In this document: one piece after another, positions 56,034 to 64,000 of the stretch
Layout of the letters: every line of letters starts with the position of its first letter
Numbering within the stretch: the stretch's first letter is position 1
Position numbers and translations under genes: made by a program
NCBI RefSeq assembly: GCF_014076415.1
Contig: NZ_CP043568.1
Coordinates: 124,001-188,000 of the forward strand
Length of the DNA: 64,000 nt
Reading direction: 5' to 3'
Source of the DNA: Comamonas testosteroni
GTDB taxonomy: Bacteria; Pseudomonadota; Gammaproteobacteria; Burkholderiales; Burkholderiaceae_C
The notes under the pieces: model-generated
Seen by the model: only the letters and a program-made list of their open reading frames with translations
Database searches by the model: none
Told to the model about the DNA's origin: nothing

Positions 56034-57592
56034 TGATGAGTGAGAACAATGAGCTGGCTCTGAGTGACAGCAGCATTCAGTGGTGTCTGCTGTCGCACAC
56101 CAATATCGGCAAGACCACGCTGACCCGTACGCTGATGGCCGACGATGTCGGCGAGATTGACGACGCAGCCCATGTGACCACGCAGTCACAGCGCTATCTG
56201 CTTCAGAAAACGCAGCAGGGCGATGAGCTGTGGCTCTGGGATACACCGGGTTTCGGCGACTCCGTGCGGCTTTATGAGCGCCTGCGGCAGCAGGGCAATC
56301 CGCTGGGCTGGTTTCTCAGCAATGTCTGGGATCGTTGGCGCGACAGGCCTTTTTACCTGAGCCAGCGTGCCTTGCTTGCTGCGCGCGATCATGCGGATGT
56401 GATGCTCTATCTCGTCAACGCGGCAGAAGACCCGGCCGATGCAGGCTACTGGAGCGCCGAGATGAACATCCTGGCCTGGATGAACAAGCCGGTCATCGTG
56501 CTTCTCAACCAGATCGGCAGCGACACCACCGCAGAGCAGACACAGGAAGATTTGCGGCGCTGGCAACAGGCGACGCAAAGCTTTCAAAGCGTGGTGCGCG
56601 ATGTGCTGGTGCTGGACGCCTTCACGCGCAGCTGGTGGCATGAACGCAAGATGATGCAGAGCATTGCGCCATTGTTGCCTAGCTCCAAACAGTCTGCCTA
56701 TCAGCGCCTGCTGGAACAGCGAGCTTTGCTGCAGCAGCAGCGAGAACAGGCGAGCCTGGCGGTCATGGCAGATCAGTTGCTGGCTGCGGCAGGTCTGCAT
56801 GAAAAGCTCGATCCCGAGCAAGGCAAGCTGCTGGCGCGTGCCTGGAAAAGCCTGAGCCAACTCACCGCCAAGCTGGGCAAATCGGCAGAGGATGAAGAGC
56901 GGCTCGGAGCGCAAGCCAAGGCAGCCGTTCAGCGGCTGATGCAGGCTTTGCGTCAGGCCGATGTGCAGGCCACCCAGCGCTTGCTCGAGATTCATGGACT
57001 CGACGGTCAGGCGGCCAGTCAGATTCAGGAGCAATTGCGCAGCCAGCTTCAGATCACCACGCCTGTGGATGCGCAGGCGGCCAGCTTGTGGGGGGCGTTG
57101 ACTGCCGGTGCGGCCACAGGACTGGGGGCCGATCTGATGGCAGGAGGCTTGACGCTGGGTGCCGGTGCCCTGGTGGGGGCGCTGTTGGGGGCGCTAACCT
57201 TTGGGGGAGCGGCCTGGGGAGCGAACAAGATGTTCGACCAGGAGCAGCAGAGCTTTCAGCTTTCGACCGATTATCTGAACGCCGCAGCGAGTCAGGTATT
57301 GCTCAAGTACCTGCTGATCTCGCATTTCGGCCGTGGTCGCGGTCGCTACACCAGCCCTGCTGCGCCCCGTCAATGGAGCGAGCTGACCCAGGGCACGGTG
57401 CAGACATATGCTGCGCAATGGGGGGCGCTCTGGGCGCAGCTGCGCGAAGCACATGCCGCAGGGGCGGCTGCCGATGCGCACAGAGTCGCCATGATGGAGC
57501 TTCTCTCGCAAAGCCTGCAGCAGATCATGGCCAATCTCTATCCGGGGCTGAACGCAGAGTCCGGTGTCAGAGACGGGGAAAGCGCACCGTAA
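56033..57592 (+). CDS. DUF3482 GTPase-like membrane protein
   Basis: Protein of 519 residues. The P-loop is SHTNIGKTTL at 21-30, in which the usual first glycine is serine. The G3 motif DTPGFGD is intact, but the G4 element reads NQIGSD in place of NKxD, so guanine specificity may be altered. The middle is coiled-coil-like and glutamine-rich. The C-terminal part has a glycine-rich hydrophobic block (about 355-405, GAATGLGADLMAGGLTLGAG) that could insert in a membrane like dynamin-family paddles. The first ATG overlaps the upstream stop; a second ATG follows at once. It overlaps the convergent kinase gene by 26 bases. Confidence 0.88.
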   Translation: MMSENNELALSDSSIQWCLLSHTNIGKTTLTRTLMADDVGEIDDAAHVTTQSQRYLLQKTQQGDELWLWDTPGFGDSVRLYERLRQQGNPLGWFLSNVWDRWRDRPFYLSQRALLAARDHADVMLYLVNAAEDPADAGYWSAEMNILAWMNKPVIVLLNQIGSDTTAEQTQEDLRRWQQATQSFQSVVRDVLVLDAFTRSWWHERKMMQSIAPLLPSSKQSAYQRLLEQRALLQQQREQASLAVMADQLLAAAGLHEKLDPEQGKLLARAWKSLSQLTAKLGKSAEDEERLGAQAKAAVQRLMQALRQADVQATQRLLEIHGLDGQAASQIQEQLRSQLQITTPVDAQAASLWGALTAGAATGLGADLMAGGLTLGAGALVGALLGALTFGGAAWGANKMFDQEQQSFQLSTDYLNAAASQVLLKYLLISHFGRGRGRYTSPAAPRQWSELTQGTVQTYAAQWGALWAQLREAHAAGAAADAHRVAMMELLSQSLQQIMANLYPGLNAESGVRDGESAP

Positions 57593-58739
57593 ACAGGGCA
57601 CCGCCACGCTCGGACACGCCGGCGCTGACGGTCCCGCCCTGTGAAGTCACCAGTGCCTTGACGATGGACAGGCCCAGACCCGAGCCTTCCCGGCGGCGCT
57701 TGCCGGGAGTCTGGGCAAAGCGCTGGAAGGGGTGGGCCTGAACTTCGTCGGCAAGGCCGGGCCCCGCATCGCCCACTTCCAGGGTCACCCATGACTGGTT
57801 CTGGTGGTCGGAGGTCGTATGCACTCTGATGCTCAGCCAGTGGCCGCTGCTGGCATGACGCAACACGTTGCCGATCAGGTTGGTGGTGATCTGGCGCAAG
57901 CGATCGACGTCGGCTTTGATGTCGGTGCTGCCATCGCCGTCCTGCATGGGCAGATCCAGTGACAGCGCCATGTCCAGCTTTTGCAGCTGCGGGTGCAAGT
58001 CCTCGACGACATCGCCGACCAGTGCGGCAAGGTCTATGCGTTCCTTGCGCAGGGACAGTTGTCCTGCGTCGGCCATGGACAGGGTGTGCAGATCGCCGAC
58101 CAGCCGGCCCAGATGCTCGACCTGGGCCAGCAGCGTCTTCATCTCGGCCTGGCTGGAGTCGATGACGCCGTCGCAGATCGCGTGCAGGCGAGCCTGCAAC
58201 ACCGTCAAGGGGGTGCGCAGCTCATGGGAGATGGAGGCGGCCGTGGCCAGGCGCTCTGCTTCCAGCGTCTCCAGCGAATCGATCATGCCGTTGAAGGCGT
58301 CGATCATCTCGGCCATCTCGCCATGGGCATTGCCCTTGACGGCTCTGGAGGCCAGATCGCCACGCTCCACGCGCGCAGCCACTTCCACCATGGAGGCCAG
58401 CGGACTGGTGATGCGTCGCGAAATCCAGAAGCCCACGGCCATGCCGAAAGGCAGGCTGACAGCCAGACCGATGACCAGCGACCATTTCTCGCCAAACAGG
58501 CGGTCGCCTTCCCAGTACTCGGAGTAGATCTGCAAGGCTCTGGGACTGTCCTCCAGATCCTGGGACTTCAGCGCTTCCAGCTCGGTTCTGACGGGGCCTG
58601 GCAGGTGGCGGTAGAACTCGCGGTACTGCAGCTCGGAAAACGCAAGCACGCCAATCGCCAGGGAGGCAATGGCCAGCAGCACGGCCGCCGTGATCCACAG
58701 ACCAAAGCGGACCCAGATGCGGTTCAGTCCCAGGGCCAT
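57567..58739 (-). CDS. Sensor histidine kinase, AdeS/BaeS-like
   Basis: Membrane kinase of 390 residues. The first helix lies at about 13-33, a periplasmic loop of about 50 residues follows, and the second helix lies at about 87-107. HAMP is next, then the H-box with phospho-histidine 172 in SISHELRTPLTVLQARL, and the C-terminal ATPase motifs NLIGNVLRHA, GDAGPGL and EGSGLGLSIVKALV. It overlaps the response-regulator gene by 16 bases, a translational coupling typical of AdeRS and BaeSR. The exporter operon divergent from the regulator is the likely target. Confidence 0.93.
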   Translation of the reverse strand: MALGLNRIWVRFGLWITAAVLLAIASLAIGVLAFSELQYREFYRHLPGPVRTELEALKSQDLEDSPRALQIYSEYWEGDRLFGEKWSLVIGLAVSLPFGMAVGFWISRRITSPLASMVEVAARVERGDLASRAVKGNAHGEMAEMIDAFNGMIDSLETLEAERLATAASISHELRTPLTVLQARLHAICDGVIDSSQAEMKTLLAQVEHLGRLVGDLHTLSMADAGQLSLRKERIDLAALVGDVVEDLHPQLQKLDMALSLDLPMQDGDGSTDIKADVDRLRQITTNLIGNVLRHASSGHWLSIRVHTTSDHQNQSWVTLEVGDAGPGLADEVQAHPFQRFAQTPGKRRREGSGLGLSIVKALVTSQGGTVSAGVSERGGALFTVRFPRL

Positions 58740-59446
58740 AGACGATAGCCAATACCGCGCACGGTCTCGATCAGTCCGTCCTGGCCGGCCAGTTGCAGCT
58801 TGCGGCGCAGTTTGGAGAGATGGGAGTCGATCACCCGCTCCAGCGCATCGCTTTCCGGCAGGCAGTTCTCAATCAGGTAGGCACGTGAGAAGCAGCGGCG
58901 TGGCTGGGCCGCCAGGCATGCCAGCAGACGGAATTCCGTGAGCGTCAGTGCCAGAGGCACGGCCTGGCCCGCATCGTCATAGACGGCTGCGCTGTGGGCT
59001 TCCACGTCGATTTCTATGGGGCCGACGCGTATGGGGGCGGCTACCGGCGCAGGCTTGGCCTGGGTGCGGCGCAGCACGGCACGCACCCGGGCCACCACCT
59101 CGGGAGGGTTGAAAGGCTTGACCACATAATCGTCAGCTCCCAGGCGCAGTGCCAGCAGCTTGTCCACATCGTCTGCCAGGGCCGTCACCATGATGACGGG
59201 GACATCGCTGTCGTTGCGAATCATGCGCAGCACATCAACGCCATCGACCTTGGGCAGATGAATGTCTAGCAGCACCAGGTCCGGGCGCAGCTGGCGAAAG
59301 CTCTGCAGGGCTTCCTCGCCGTCTTGCGCCATGCGGATGCGCAGGCCGTCGCGCTCCAGATAGGCACTGAGAACGCCCGCAATTCCGGGTTCGTCTTCGA
59401 CGACAAGCACCATGGGCGTGGAAGCAGGTTGAGCAAAAGTAGTCAT
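58724..59446 (-). CDS. OmpR-family response regulator, AdeR/BaeR-like
   Basis: Regulator of 240 residues. The receiver domain has VVEDEPG near residues 15-21, the phospho-aspartate 61 in VLLDIHLPKVDG, and the lysine in VVKPFNPPEVV. The winged-helix domain ends IETVRGIGYRLWPWD. It resembles AdeR and BaeR, which activate drug exporters. It is divergent from the outer-membrane factor gene across 228 bases. ATG 59446 starts the conserved region after a short leader. Confidence 0.93.
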   Translation of the reverse strand: MTTFAQPASTPMVLVVEDEPGIAGVLSAYLERDGLRIRMAQDGEEALQSFRQLRPDLVLLDIHLPKVDGVDVLRMIRNDSDVPVIMVTALADDVDKLLALRLGADDYVVKPFNPPEVVARVRAVLRRTQAKPAPVAAPIRVGPIEIDVEAHSAAVYDDAGQAVPLALTLTEFRLLACLAAQPRRCFSRAYLIENCLPESDALERVIDSHLSKLRRKLQLAGQDGLIETVRGIGYRLWPWD

Positions 59447-59674
59447 GGTTTTGTGTGCAGCAAAGTCATGCATCTGCTGGACTCCCTGAAACTTGTTATC
59501 TGCACATTATGTGCGTTGCCGCTGCAATAGCCGAATGGCGACGGCTCTCCATAATTCCTACATAAACCCTGCAATCTGGCGAAAGCTTGCTGCCGTTCAA
59601 TGGAGAGGATGGAAAGCTGTTTCTGCTTTCTGCAGGTTCCCGGGGTACAACCTAAAGCTTGAGCCAACTGCGCT

Positions 59675-61096
59675 GTGATATTTCCCTCCCACGTCTCGCG
59701 TCTTCGCATGGGCAGTCTTTGTCTGTGTGCTTTGTCCTTGCTGGCAGGCTGTGCCGCGCCCGAGGCAGTCAAGCTGGACCGAACCACGCCACCTCGATGG
59801 CAGCAGCAGGAGTCGGCCCCAAAGCCGGCCTCTGCGGAGCTGGCCCAATGGTGGCGCGCCTGGAATGACCCTGCTCTCAATGCGCTGGTGGACGAGGCGC
59901 TGGCCCAGAATCTTGATGTGGCTCAGGCCGTGCTGCGCCTGCGTCAGCAGCGCTTGCTGGCCGGTACGGCCGATGCGGCTTTCCGCCCCACGGTCAGCAC
60001 CGGAGCGCGGACCTTGCAGGATATTGCAGCAGTTGATACTTACTTCCATGCCAGCATTGATGTGAGCTGGGATCTGGGCCTGTTTGGCGATTCAGCCGCG
60101 GCACGCCGTGCAGGCGCGGCCGGCGTGCTGGACGCACAAGCCCAGCTGCATGCGTCGCGGGTGGCCCTGGTGGCCGATGTGGTGCACCGTTATCTCGATA
60201 TCCGGCTGGCCCAGGTGCAGCGCAGTCTTGCAGAAAAGCAGGTGCAGCAGGCAAGGCGACAGCTGCAGCTCTTGCAGATTCGGCATGCGCAGAGGCTGGC
60301 CGATGCCCAGTCTCTGGAGCAACAACAGCTGCAGCTGCGCACCGCAGAGTCTCAGCTGTCCATCCTGAACGAAGCCCAGGCGCGTGCAGCCCATGCGCTG
60401 GCAGCCTTGCTGGGGCGGGAACGCGCCGAGCCGCAATGGCTGCAGCCAAGTGCCGATGTCGCGCTGCCCGTAGTGCAGGCGCTTGCCGTGCTGCCGGCAG
60501 ACCTGCTGCGCAACCGCCCCGATATTCAAAGCGCCGAGGCCGCGGTGGAGCAGGCCGCGGCCGAGGTCGGCGTGTCGCGCGCGGCGCTCTATCCGCGGTT
60601 GACCCTGACGGGGTCCTTGTTGTATGCCTACAACCTGACGCGCAATCACCGCACGACCTCGGACTCCATTCCCATGGTCGGTCCGCAGATCGATATTCCG
60701 CTCTTTGACTGGGGTCGCCGCCGTGCGGTGGCGGACGGCAAGGAGCTGGCGCTGCAGGCCAGCATCAAGGCCTACCGCCAGGCCGTGCTCAATGGCATTG
60801 CCGAGGCTGAAACCGCCCTGGCAGCCGTTGCTGCTCAGCAGCAAAGGCAGCAGCAGCTGCAGTCCGAGCAGCAGGTTCATGCCGGGCGCGAGAAGGCCCA
60901 GGCAGTGCGCCAGCAACTGGGCCTGTCCAGTGAATTCGCGGGCATCGACAACGCCCGCGCCAGCCTGCAAAACCAGAGCGAGCTGGCAACCGCCAGGGCT
61001 GCCGAGGCGCTGGCCTATGTGGCTCTCTACAAGGCCGTGGGCGCTGCGCCTGTCGATGCTGCGCTTGTTACCCAGACCACAGAGGCTCAGCCATGA
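59675..61096 (+). CDS. Outer-membrane efflux factor, NodT/OprM-like lipoprotein
   Basis: TolC-type outer-membrane channel of 473 residues. The N-terminus carries a lipobox (LLAGC), and two outer-membrane-efflux repeats follow with the typical WWRAWNDPALNALVDEAL, RPDIQSAEAAVEQAAAEVGVSRAALYPRL and FDWGRRRA. I chose the GTG at 59675 because it gives an arginine-containing signal; the alternative ATG at 59708 gives a very short uncharged one. It overlaps the permease gene by four bases. NodT channels usually partner RND pumps, but here the partner is an ABC permease. Confidence 0.9.
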   Translation: MIFPSHVSRLRMGSLCLCALSLLAGCAAPEAVKLDRTTPPRWQQQESAPKPASAELAQWWRAWNDPALNALVDEALAQNLDVAQAVLRLRQQRLLAGTADAAFRPTVSTGARTLQDIAAVDTYFHASIDVSWDLGLFGDSAAARRAGAAGVLDAQAQLHASRVALVADVVHRYLDIRLAQVQRSLAEKQVQQARRQLQLLQIRHAQRLADAQSLEQQQLQLRTAESQLSILNEAQARAAHALAALLGRERAEPQWLQPSADVALPVVQALAVLPADLLRNRPDIQSAEAAVEQAAAEVGVSRAALYPRLTLTGSLLYAYNLTRNHRTTSDSIPMVGPQIDIPLFDWGRRRAVADGKELALQASIKAYRQAVLNGIAEAETALAAVAAQQQRQQQLQSEQQVHAGREKAQAVRQQLGLSSEFAGIDNARASLQNQSELATARAAEALAYVALYKAVGAAPVDAALVTQTTEAQP

Positions 61097-62241
61097 TTGC
61101 CCTGGCGCGCAAGACGCTGATCTATGAGTGGCGACGCTTTGTCCCTTCGGTGTTTGCCGTGGGCTTTTCGGGCGTTTTGCTGGCCATGCAGGCAGCCCTG
61201 GTGCTGGGCATATTCGGCTCTGCCGCGATCTACGTGACGGCCTCGTCAGCCGACCTCTGGGTGGGCTATCCGGGCACGCAAAGCGTGAACTTCGGGCGCA
61301 ATATCGGCAGCGATGTGGAAATGCGTCTGCGCATGGATCCCGATGTGGCGGCCGTGGAATCCTATGTCTGGGTCGACGGCGACTGGCGCGCACGCGTCGG
61401 TGACCAGGGGGCGGCCGGAGGCGGAGTCTCCGTCTATCTCTCGGGCATCAGCACTGCGTACAACTCCATGATGTTCACCAAGGTTCTCAACTCCTGGCAG
61501 CGTCAGCTGCTGCGCGAGCCCGGTGCCGTGATTGTGGACAGGGCGGACCTGGGTACTCTGGGCGCGCAGGAAGGCAGCACGGCCTGGATCAACAACCATG
61601 CGGTCAAGATCGTGGCTGCCGTCGACGGCTTGCGCGGACTGGGTGGCGTGAATGTGATCGCCTCGCTCAGTACGGCCCGCGAAATTGCAGAAACCAGTGC
61701 CGAGCATGGCAGCACCTATTTCGTGGCGCGCCTGAAACAAGGTGCCAAGGCAGCCGAGGCCCAGGCGAGATTGAGCCAGTCCAGCAGCAGCTTCGGCCCC
61801 TATGAGGTCTGGACGGCGGATGCCTTTGCGCGCCGCTCGCAGCGTTACTGGATGCTCGATACCGGAGCCGGTGCCGGCGTCCTCTTCATGGCCGTCATCG
61901 TCTGCCTGGTGGGTGCCATCGTGACCAGCCAGTCGCTCAAGGCGGTGGTGGCGGGGTCCGCCCGCGAGTATGCGGTGCTCAATGCTCTGGGCGTGAGCCG
62001 AGCGGCACTGGGCCGCGTGGTGGTCGAGCAGGCCTGCTGGATTGGCGGACTGGGATTTGTGCTGGCGGCACTGGCCAGCGCGGTGCTGCTCAGCATTGCA
62101 TACAGCTATCGCGTGCCCGTGGCCCTCAACCTGTCCGCAGTACTGGCTTGCGGTTTTCTGGTAGCCGTGCTGTCGCTGCTGTCGGGCCTTGGTGCCATGC
62201 GCAGCCTGCTGCGTGCCGATCCGGCAACCCTGTTGCGTTAA
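61093..62241 (+). CDS. ABC transporter permease, FtsX/DevC-like
   Basis: Inner-membrane permease of 382 residues in the MacB/FtsX superfamily. The first helix lies at about 18-45, a large periplasmic domain of about 220 residues follows, and three C-terminal helices lie at about 263-290, 315-345 and 355-373. The periplasmic start SADLWVGYPGTQSVNFGRNI resembles DevC/LolE-like members. It probably couples ATP hydrolysis outside the substrate path as a mechanotransmission exporter. Confidence 0.88.
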   Translation: MIALARKTLIYEWRRFVPSVFAVGFSGVLLAMQAALVLGIFGSAAIYVTASSADLWVGYPGTQSVNFGRNIGSDVEMRLRMDPDVAAVESYVWVDGDWRARVGDQGAAGGGVSVYLSGISTAYNSMMFTKVLNSWQRQLLREPGAVIVDRADLGTLGAQEGSTAWINNHAVKIVAAVDGLRGLGGVNVIASLSTAREIAETSAEHGSTYFVARLKQGAKAAEAQARLSQSSSSFGPYEVWTADAFARRSQRYWMLDTGAGAGVLFMAVIVCLVGAIVTSQSLKAVVAGSAREYAVLNALGVSRAALGRVVVEQACWIGGLGFVLAALASAVLLSIAYSYRVPVALNLSAVLACGFLVAVLSLLSGLGAMRSLLRADPATLLR

Positions 62242-62251
62242 GGCCTGAAAC

Positions 62252-63007
62252 ATGCCAGCCGAGACCATGGAACGCGTCAAAACACCTGCTGCAGCCAAGG
62301 ATGCTGTGCCCAGCCTCGAGGCCGTGCGCCTCGACAAATCCTTTGTGTCGGGCATCGTCCAGGTGCATGTGCTGCAGGGGCTGTCCGTCAGCCTGTATGC
62401 GGGGGAGTTGAGCCTGATCTCCGGTCCTTCGGGCTGCGGCAAAAGCACGCTGCTGTCCCTGATGTCGGGTCTGCAAAAGCCCGATGCCGGCCATGCGCTG
62501 GCATTGGGCGAGGACCTGGCCAAGCTCAGCACGGCGGCGCTGGAGAAATTTCGCCTGCGCCATACGGGCTTTGTCTTCCAGGGCTTCAATCTGTTTCCGG
62601 CCTTGACGGCACTGGAGCAGGTGCAGTTGCCGCTGGGCTATATGGGCCTCAGGAACGCCGAGACATTGCGCCGTGCCAGGGAGGCGCTCGATGAAGTGGG
62701 GCTCTCGCACCGCAGTCATATGCGCCCGGCTCAGCTTTCCGGCGGCGAGAAGCAGCGTGTGGCCATCGCACGTGCCATGGCCAAGCAGCCTCGCCTGCTG
62801 TTCGCCGACGAGCCCACCAGTGCGCTGGACGCCGAGAGCGGCCAGCGTGTCATCGATTTGCTGCACCGTGCAGCGCGCACGCATGGCACCACGGTGCTCT
62901 GCGTCAGCCATGATCCGCGCCTGGTGCGCCATGCCGATCGTGTGCTGGGCATGGAAGACGGCGCCATTCGCAGCGACTGGCGCCAGAACAGCCCCATCAA
63001 GGAATAA
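62252..63007 (+). CDS. ABC transporter ATP-binding protein, MacB/LolD/DevA-like
   Basis: ATPase of 251 residues. Walker A GPSGCGKS is at 58-65, the Q-loop follows in FVFQGFNLFPALTALEQ, the signature is LSGGEKQRVAIARAM at about 162-176, and Walker B with the switch is LLFADEPTSALD. This is the class that pairs with FtsX-like permeases. The first 20 residues are an extra, polar leader. Confidence 0.93.
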   Translation: MPAETMERVKTPAAAKDAVPSLEAVRLDKSFVSGIVQVHVLQGLSVSLYAGELSLISGPSGCGKSTLLSLMSGLQKPDAGHALALGEDLAKLSTAALEKFRLRHTGFVFQGFNLFPALTALEQVQLPLGYMGLRNAETLRRAREALDEVGLSHRSHMRPAQLSGGEKQRVAIARAMAKQPRLLFADEPTSALDAESGQRVIDLLHRAARTHGTTVLCVSHDPRLVRHADRVLGMEDGAIRSDWRQNSPIKE

Positions 63008-63009
63008 AC

Positions 63010-63945
63010 ATGAACGCAAGCCCATTTCGTCTCAGCATCGTGTCGGGCGCGCCGCTGCTGGCGGCTGCCGTGCTGGTGCTGGGCGGGTGCTCTCCGTCTC
63101 AGGACGCTGCCTCCGTGATCACGCCGGCTGCAGCCCAGATCAAGCCTCAAAGCCAGGTCGCCGTTGCGCGAGGCAAGATCGACGTCGAGGGCGGCCTGCT
63201 CGACCTCTCGTCGGCCGCATCGGGCGTGGTACAGCAATTGCTGGTCAAGGAAGGCCAGAGCGTACAGAAAGGCCAGGCGGTGCTGCGTCTCGCGGACGAT
63301 GCGGCGCGCGCCGATCTGGCGGTGGCGGAGTCCGAGCTGCAGCTGGCACAGACCAGGCTCAAGACGCGCCAGGATCGCCTGCCTGCGCTCAAAGCCACGC
63401 TGACGCGCTGGCAGGCCGCTGCCAAACAGGGTGCGGCGGACCTGCAGAGCGTGGACGAAGCCGTGCAGGCCCTGCGTGACGCGCAGTCCGAAGTGGATAT
63501 TGCGGCTGCGGAAGTCACGGTCGCCAAGCGCAAGGCCGAGCAGCTGCGGGCCCTGCTGCAGCGCCATGAACTGCGTGCGCCCGAGGCCGCTGTCGTGGTG
63601 CGTCTGCTGGCCCAGGGCGGCAGCATGCTGCAAAGCGGCAGCCCGGTGGCGGTGCTGCTGCCCAAGCGCCCTCTGATCGTGCGTGCCGAAGTCAACGAAA
63701 GCTATGTGACGGCGATTCGCGAAGGCATGAAAGCCCAGGTGGCCGCTGACGCAGACGGCAGTGCTGCCCGGCAGGAGTTTCCCGCTGCGACCGTGCTGCG
63801 CATCAGTCCCGTCTATGGCGCCGCCAAGCTGCAGGACGATGCACAGCGCGGCCCGGTAAGGGTTGTGGAATGCGTGCTGGCGTTTGATCAGCCGCCCGCC
63901 AATGTCAAGGTCGGTCAGAACGTGAGGGTCAGTTTCCATGAATAA
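63010..63945 (+). CDS. HlyD-family periplasmic adaptor, lipoprotein
   Basis: Membrane-fusion protein of 311 residues. A lipobox LGGC near residue 27 predicts a lipid anchor. The first half of the biotinyl-lipoyl motif is in SSAASGVVQQLLVKEGQSVQKGQ, the helical hairpin follows, and the second half is in LRAPEAAVVVRLLAQGGSML. It would link the FtsX-like permease to the outer-membrane channel. It starts two bases after the ATPase stop, so it is in the same operon. Confidence 0.9.
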   Translation: MNASPFRLSIVSGAPLLAAAVLVLGGCSPSQDAASVITPAAAQIKPQSQVAVARGKIDVEGGLLDLSSAASGVVQQLLVKEGQSVQKGQAVLRLADDAARADLAVAESELQLAQTRLKTRQDRLPALKATLTRWQAAAKQGAADLQSVDEAVQALRDAQSEVDIAAAEVTVAKRKAEQLRALLQRHELRAPEAAVVVRLLAQGGSMLQSGSPVAVLLPKRPLIVRAEVNESYVTAIREGMKAQVAADADGSAARQEFPAATVLRISPVYGAAKLQDDAQRGPVRVVECVLAFDQPPANVKVGQNVRVSFHE

Positions 63946-64000
63946 GCGCATTCAGATTTTCCCGTCGCCTGCAGGTACAGCTTCGGTCGGCTGGATGGTG
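63938..64000 (+). CDS. Next gene of the exporter operon (partial, start only)
   Basis: An ATG overlaps the adaptor stop by eight bases and the frame stays open for 21 codons to the window edge (MNKRIQIFPSPAG...). Too short to identify. It is likely part of the exporter operon. Confidence 0.55.
   Translation, partial: MNKRIQIFPSPAGTASVGWMV

Overview
The window is high-GC DNA that reads like a Comamonadaceae chromosome, most likely Comamonas (a C. testosteroni-type betaproteobacterium). The evidence is the aerobic benzoyl-CoA (box) genes with BoxR, LivKHM and Bug-type solute receptors, a PACE efflux pump, an SAH riboswitch in front of metH, and the betaproteobacterial DUF2868/DUF3482 pair. The species call is inference from gene content. 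I saw no phage, transposase, CRISPR array or rRNA. One tRNA is present (initiator Met).

Layout. 1-7304: benzoate catabolism. A minus-strand set holds boxD, benzoate-CoA ligase and branched-chain-type ABC importer genes (livM runs off the left edge), with boxR divergent. 7311-15191: an AidB-like acyl-CoA dehydrogenase, an M48 protease, a DMT exporter with an AraC regulator, AmpG, and an OmpR-type two-component system. 15244-25467: a glycan region. It has a translationally coupled GT-C transferase / UDP-glucuronate epimerase / Ugd operon, a divergent polyprenyl-phosphate sugar synthase plus flippase, an O-antigen ligase and three more glycosyltransferases. 25512-32770: housekeeping genes (zinc-finger protein, ilvE, radA, tRNA-fMet, glutamate dehydrogenase, FAH-family protein, PPK2). 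32865-37693: Bug receptor, muconate-cycloisomerase-like enzyme and LysR gene, then a LysR/PACE efflux pair. 37799-47962: gltS, riboswitch-controlled metH, dctA-gntR with a large palindromic operator, cardiolipin synthase, and amt with a small partner gene. 48077-54398: glycerophosphodiesterase, then a visibly rearranged stretch in which a molybdenum hydroxylase pair (iorAB-like) sits between fragments of trpB, a DUF3224 gene and iorB itself, followed by intact trpB. 54585-64000: DUF2868/DUF3482 pair, then an AdeRS-like two-component system divergent from an outer-membrane factor / FtsX permease / ATPase / HlyD exporter operon that runs off the right edge.

How genes work together. BclA makes benzoyl-CoA and BoxD handles a late box-pathway aldehyde. 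BoxR probably senses benzoyl-CoA and acts on the TGCA-rich divergent region. Ugd plus the epimerase would make UDP-galacturonate, and the neighbouring lipid-linked sugar synthase, flippase and GT-C enzyme could move that sugar onto an envelope glycan. The FCD-GntR regulator lies in the dctA operon and probably binds the palindrome upstream of dctA. The most unusual places are the trpB/iorAB scar region, the riboswitch-driven MetH without a homocysteine domain, and the candidate galacturonate-transfer module.
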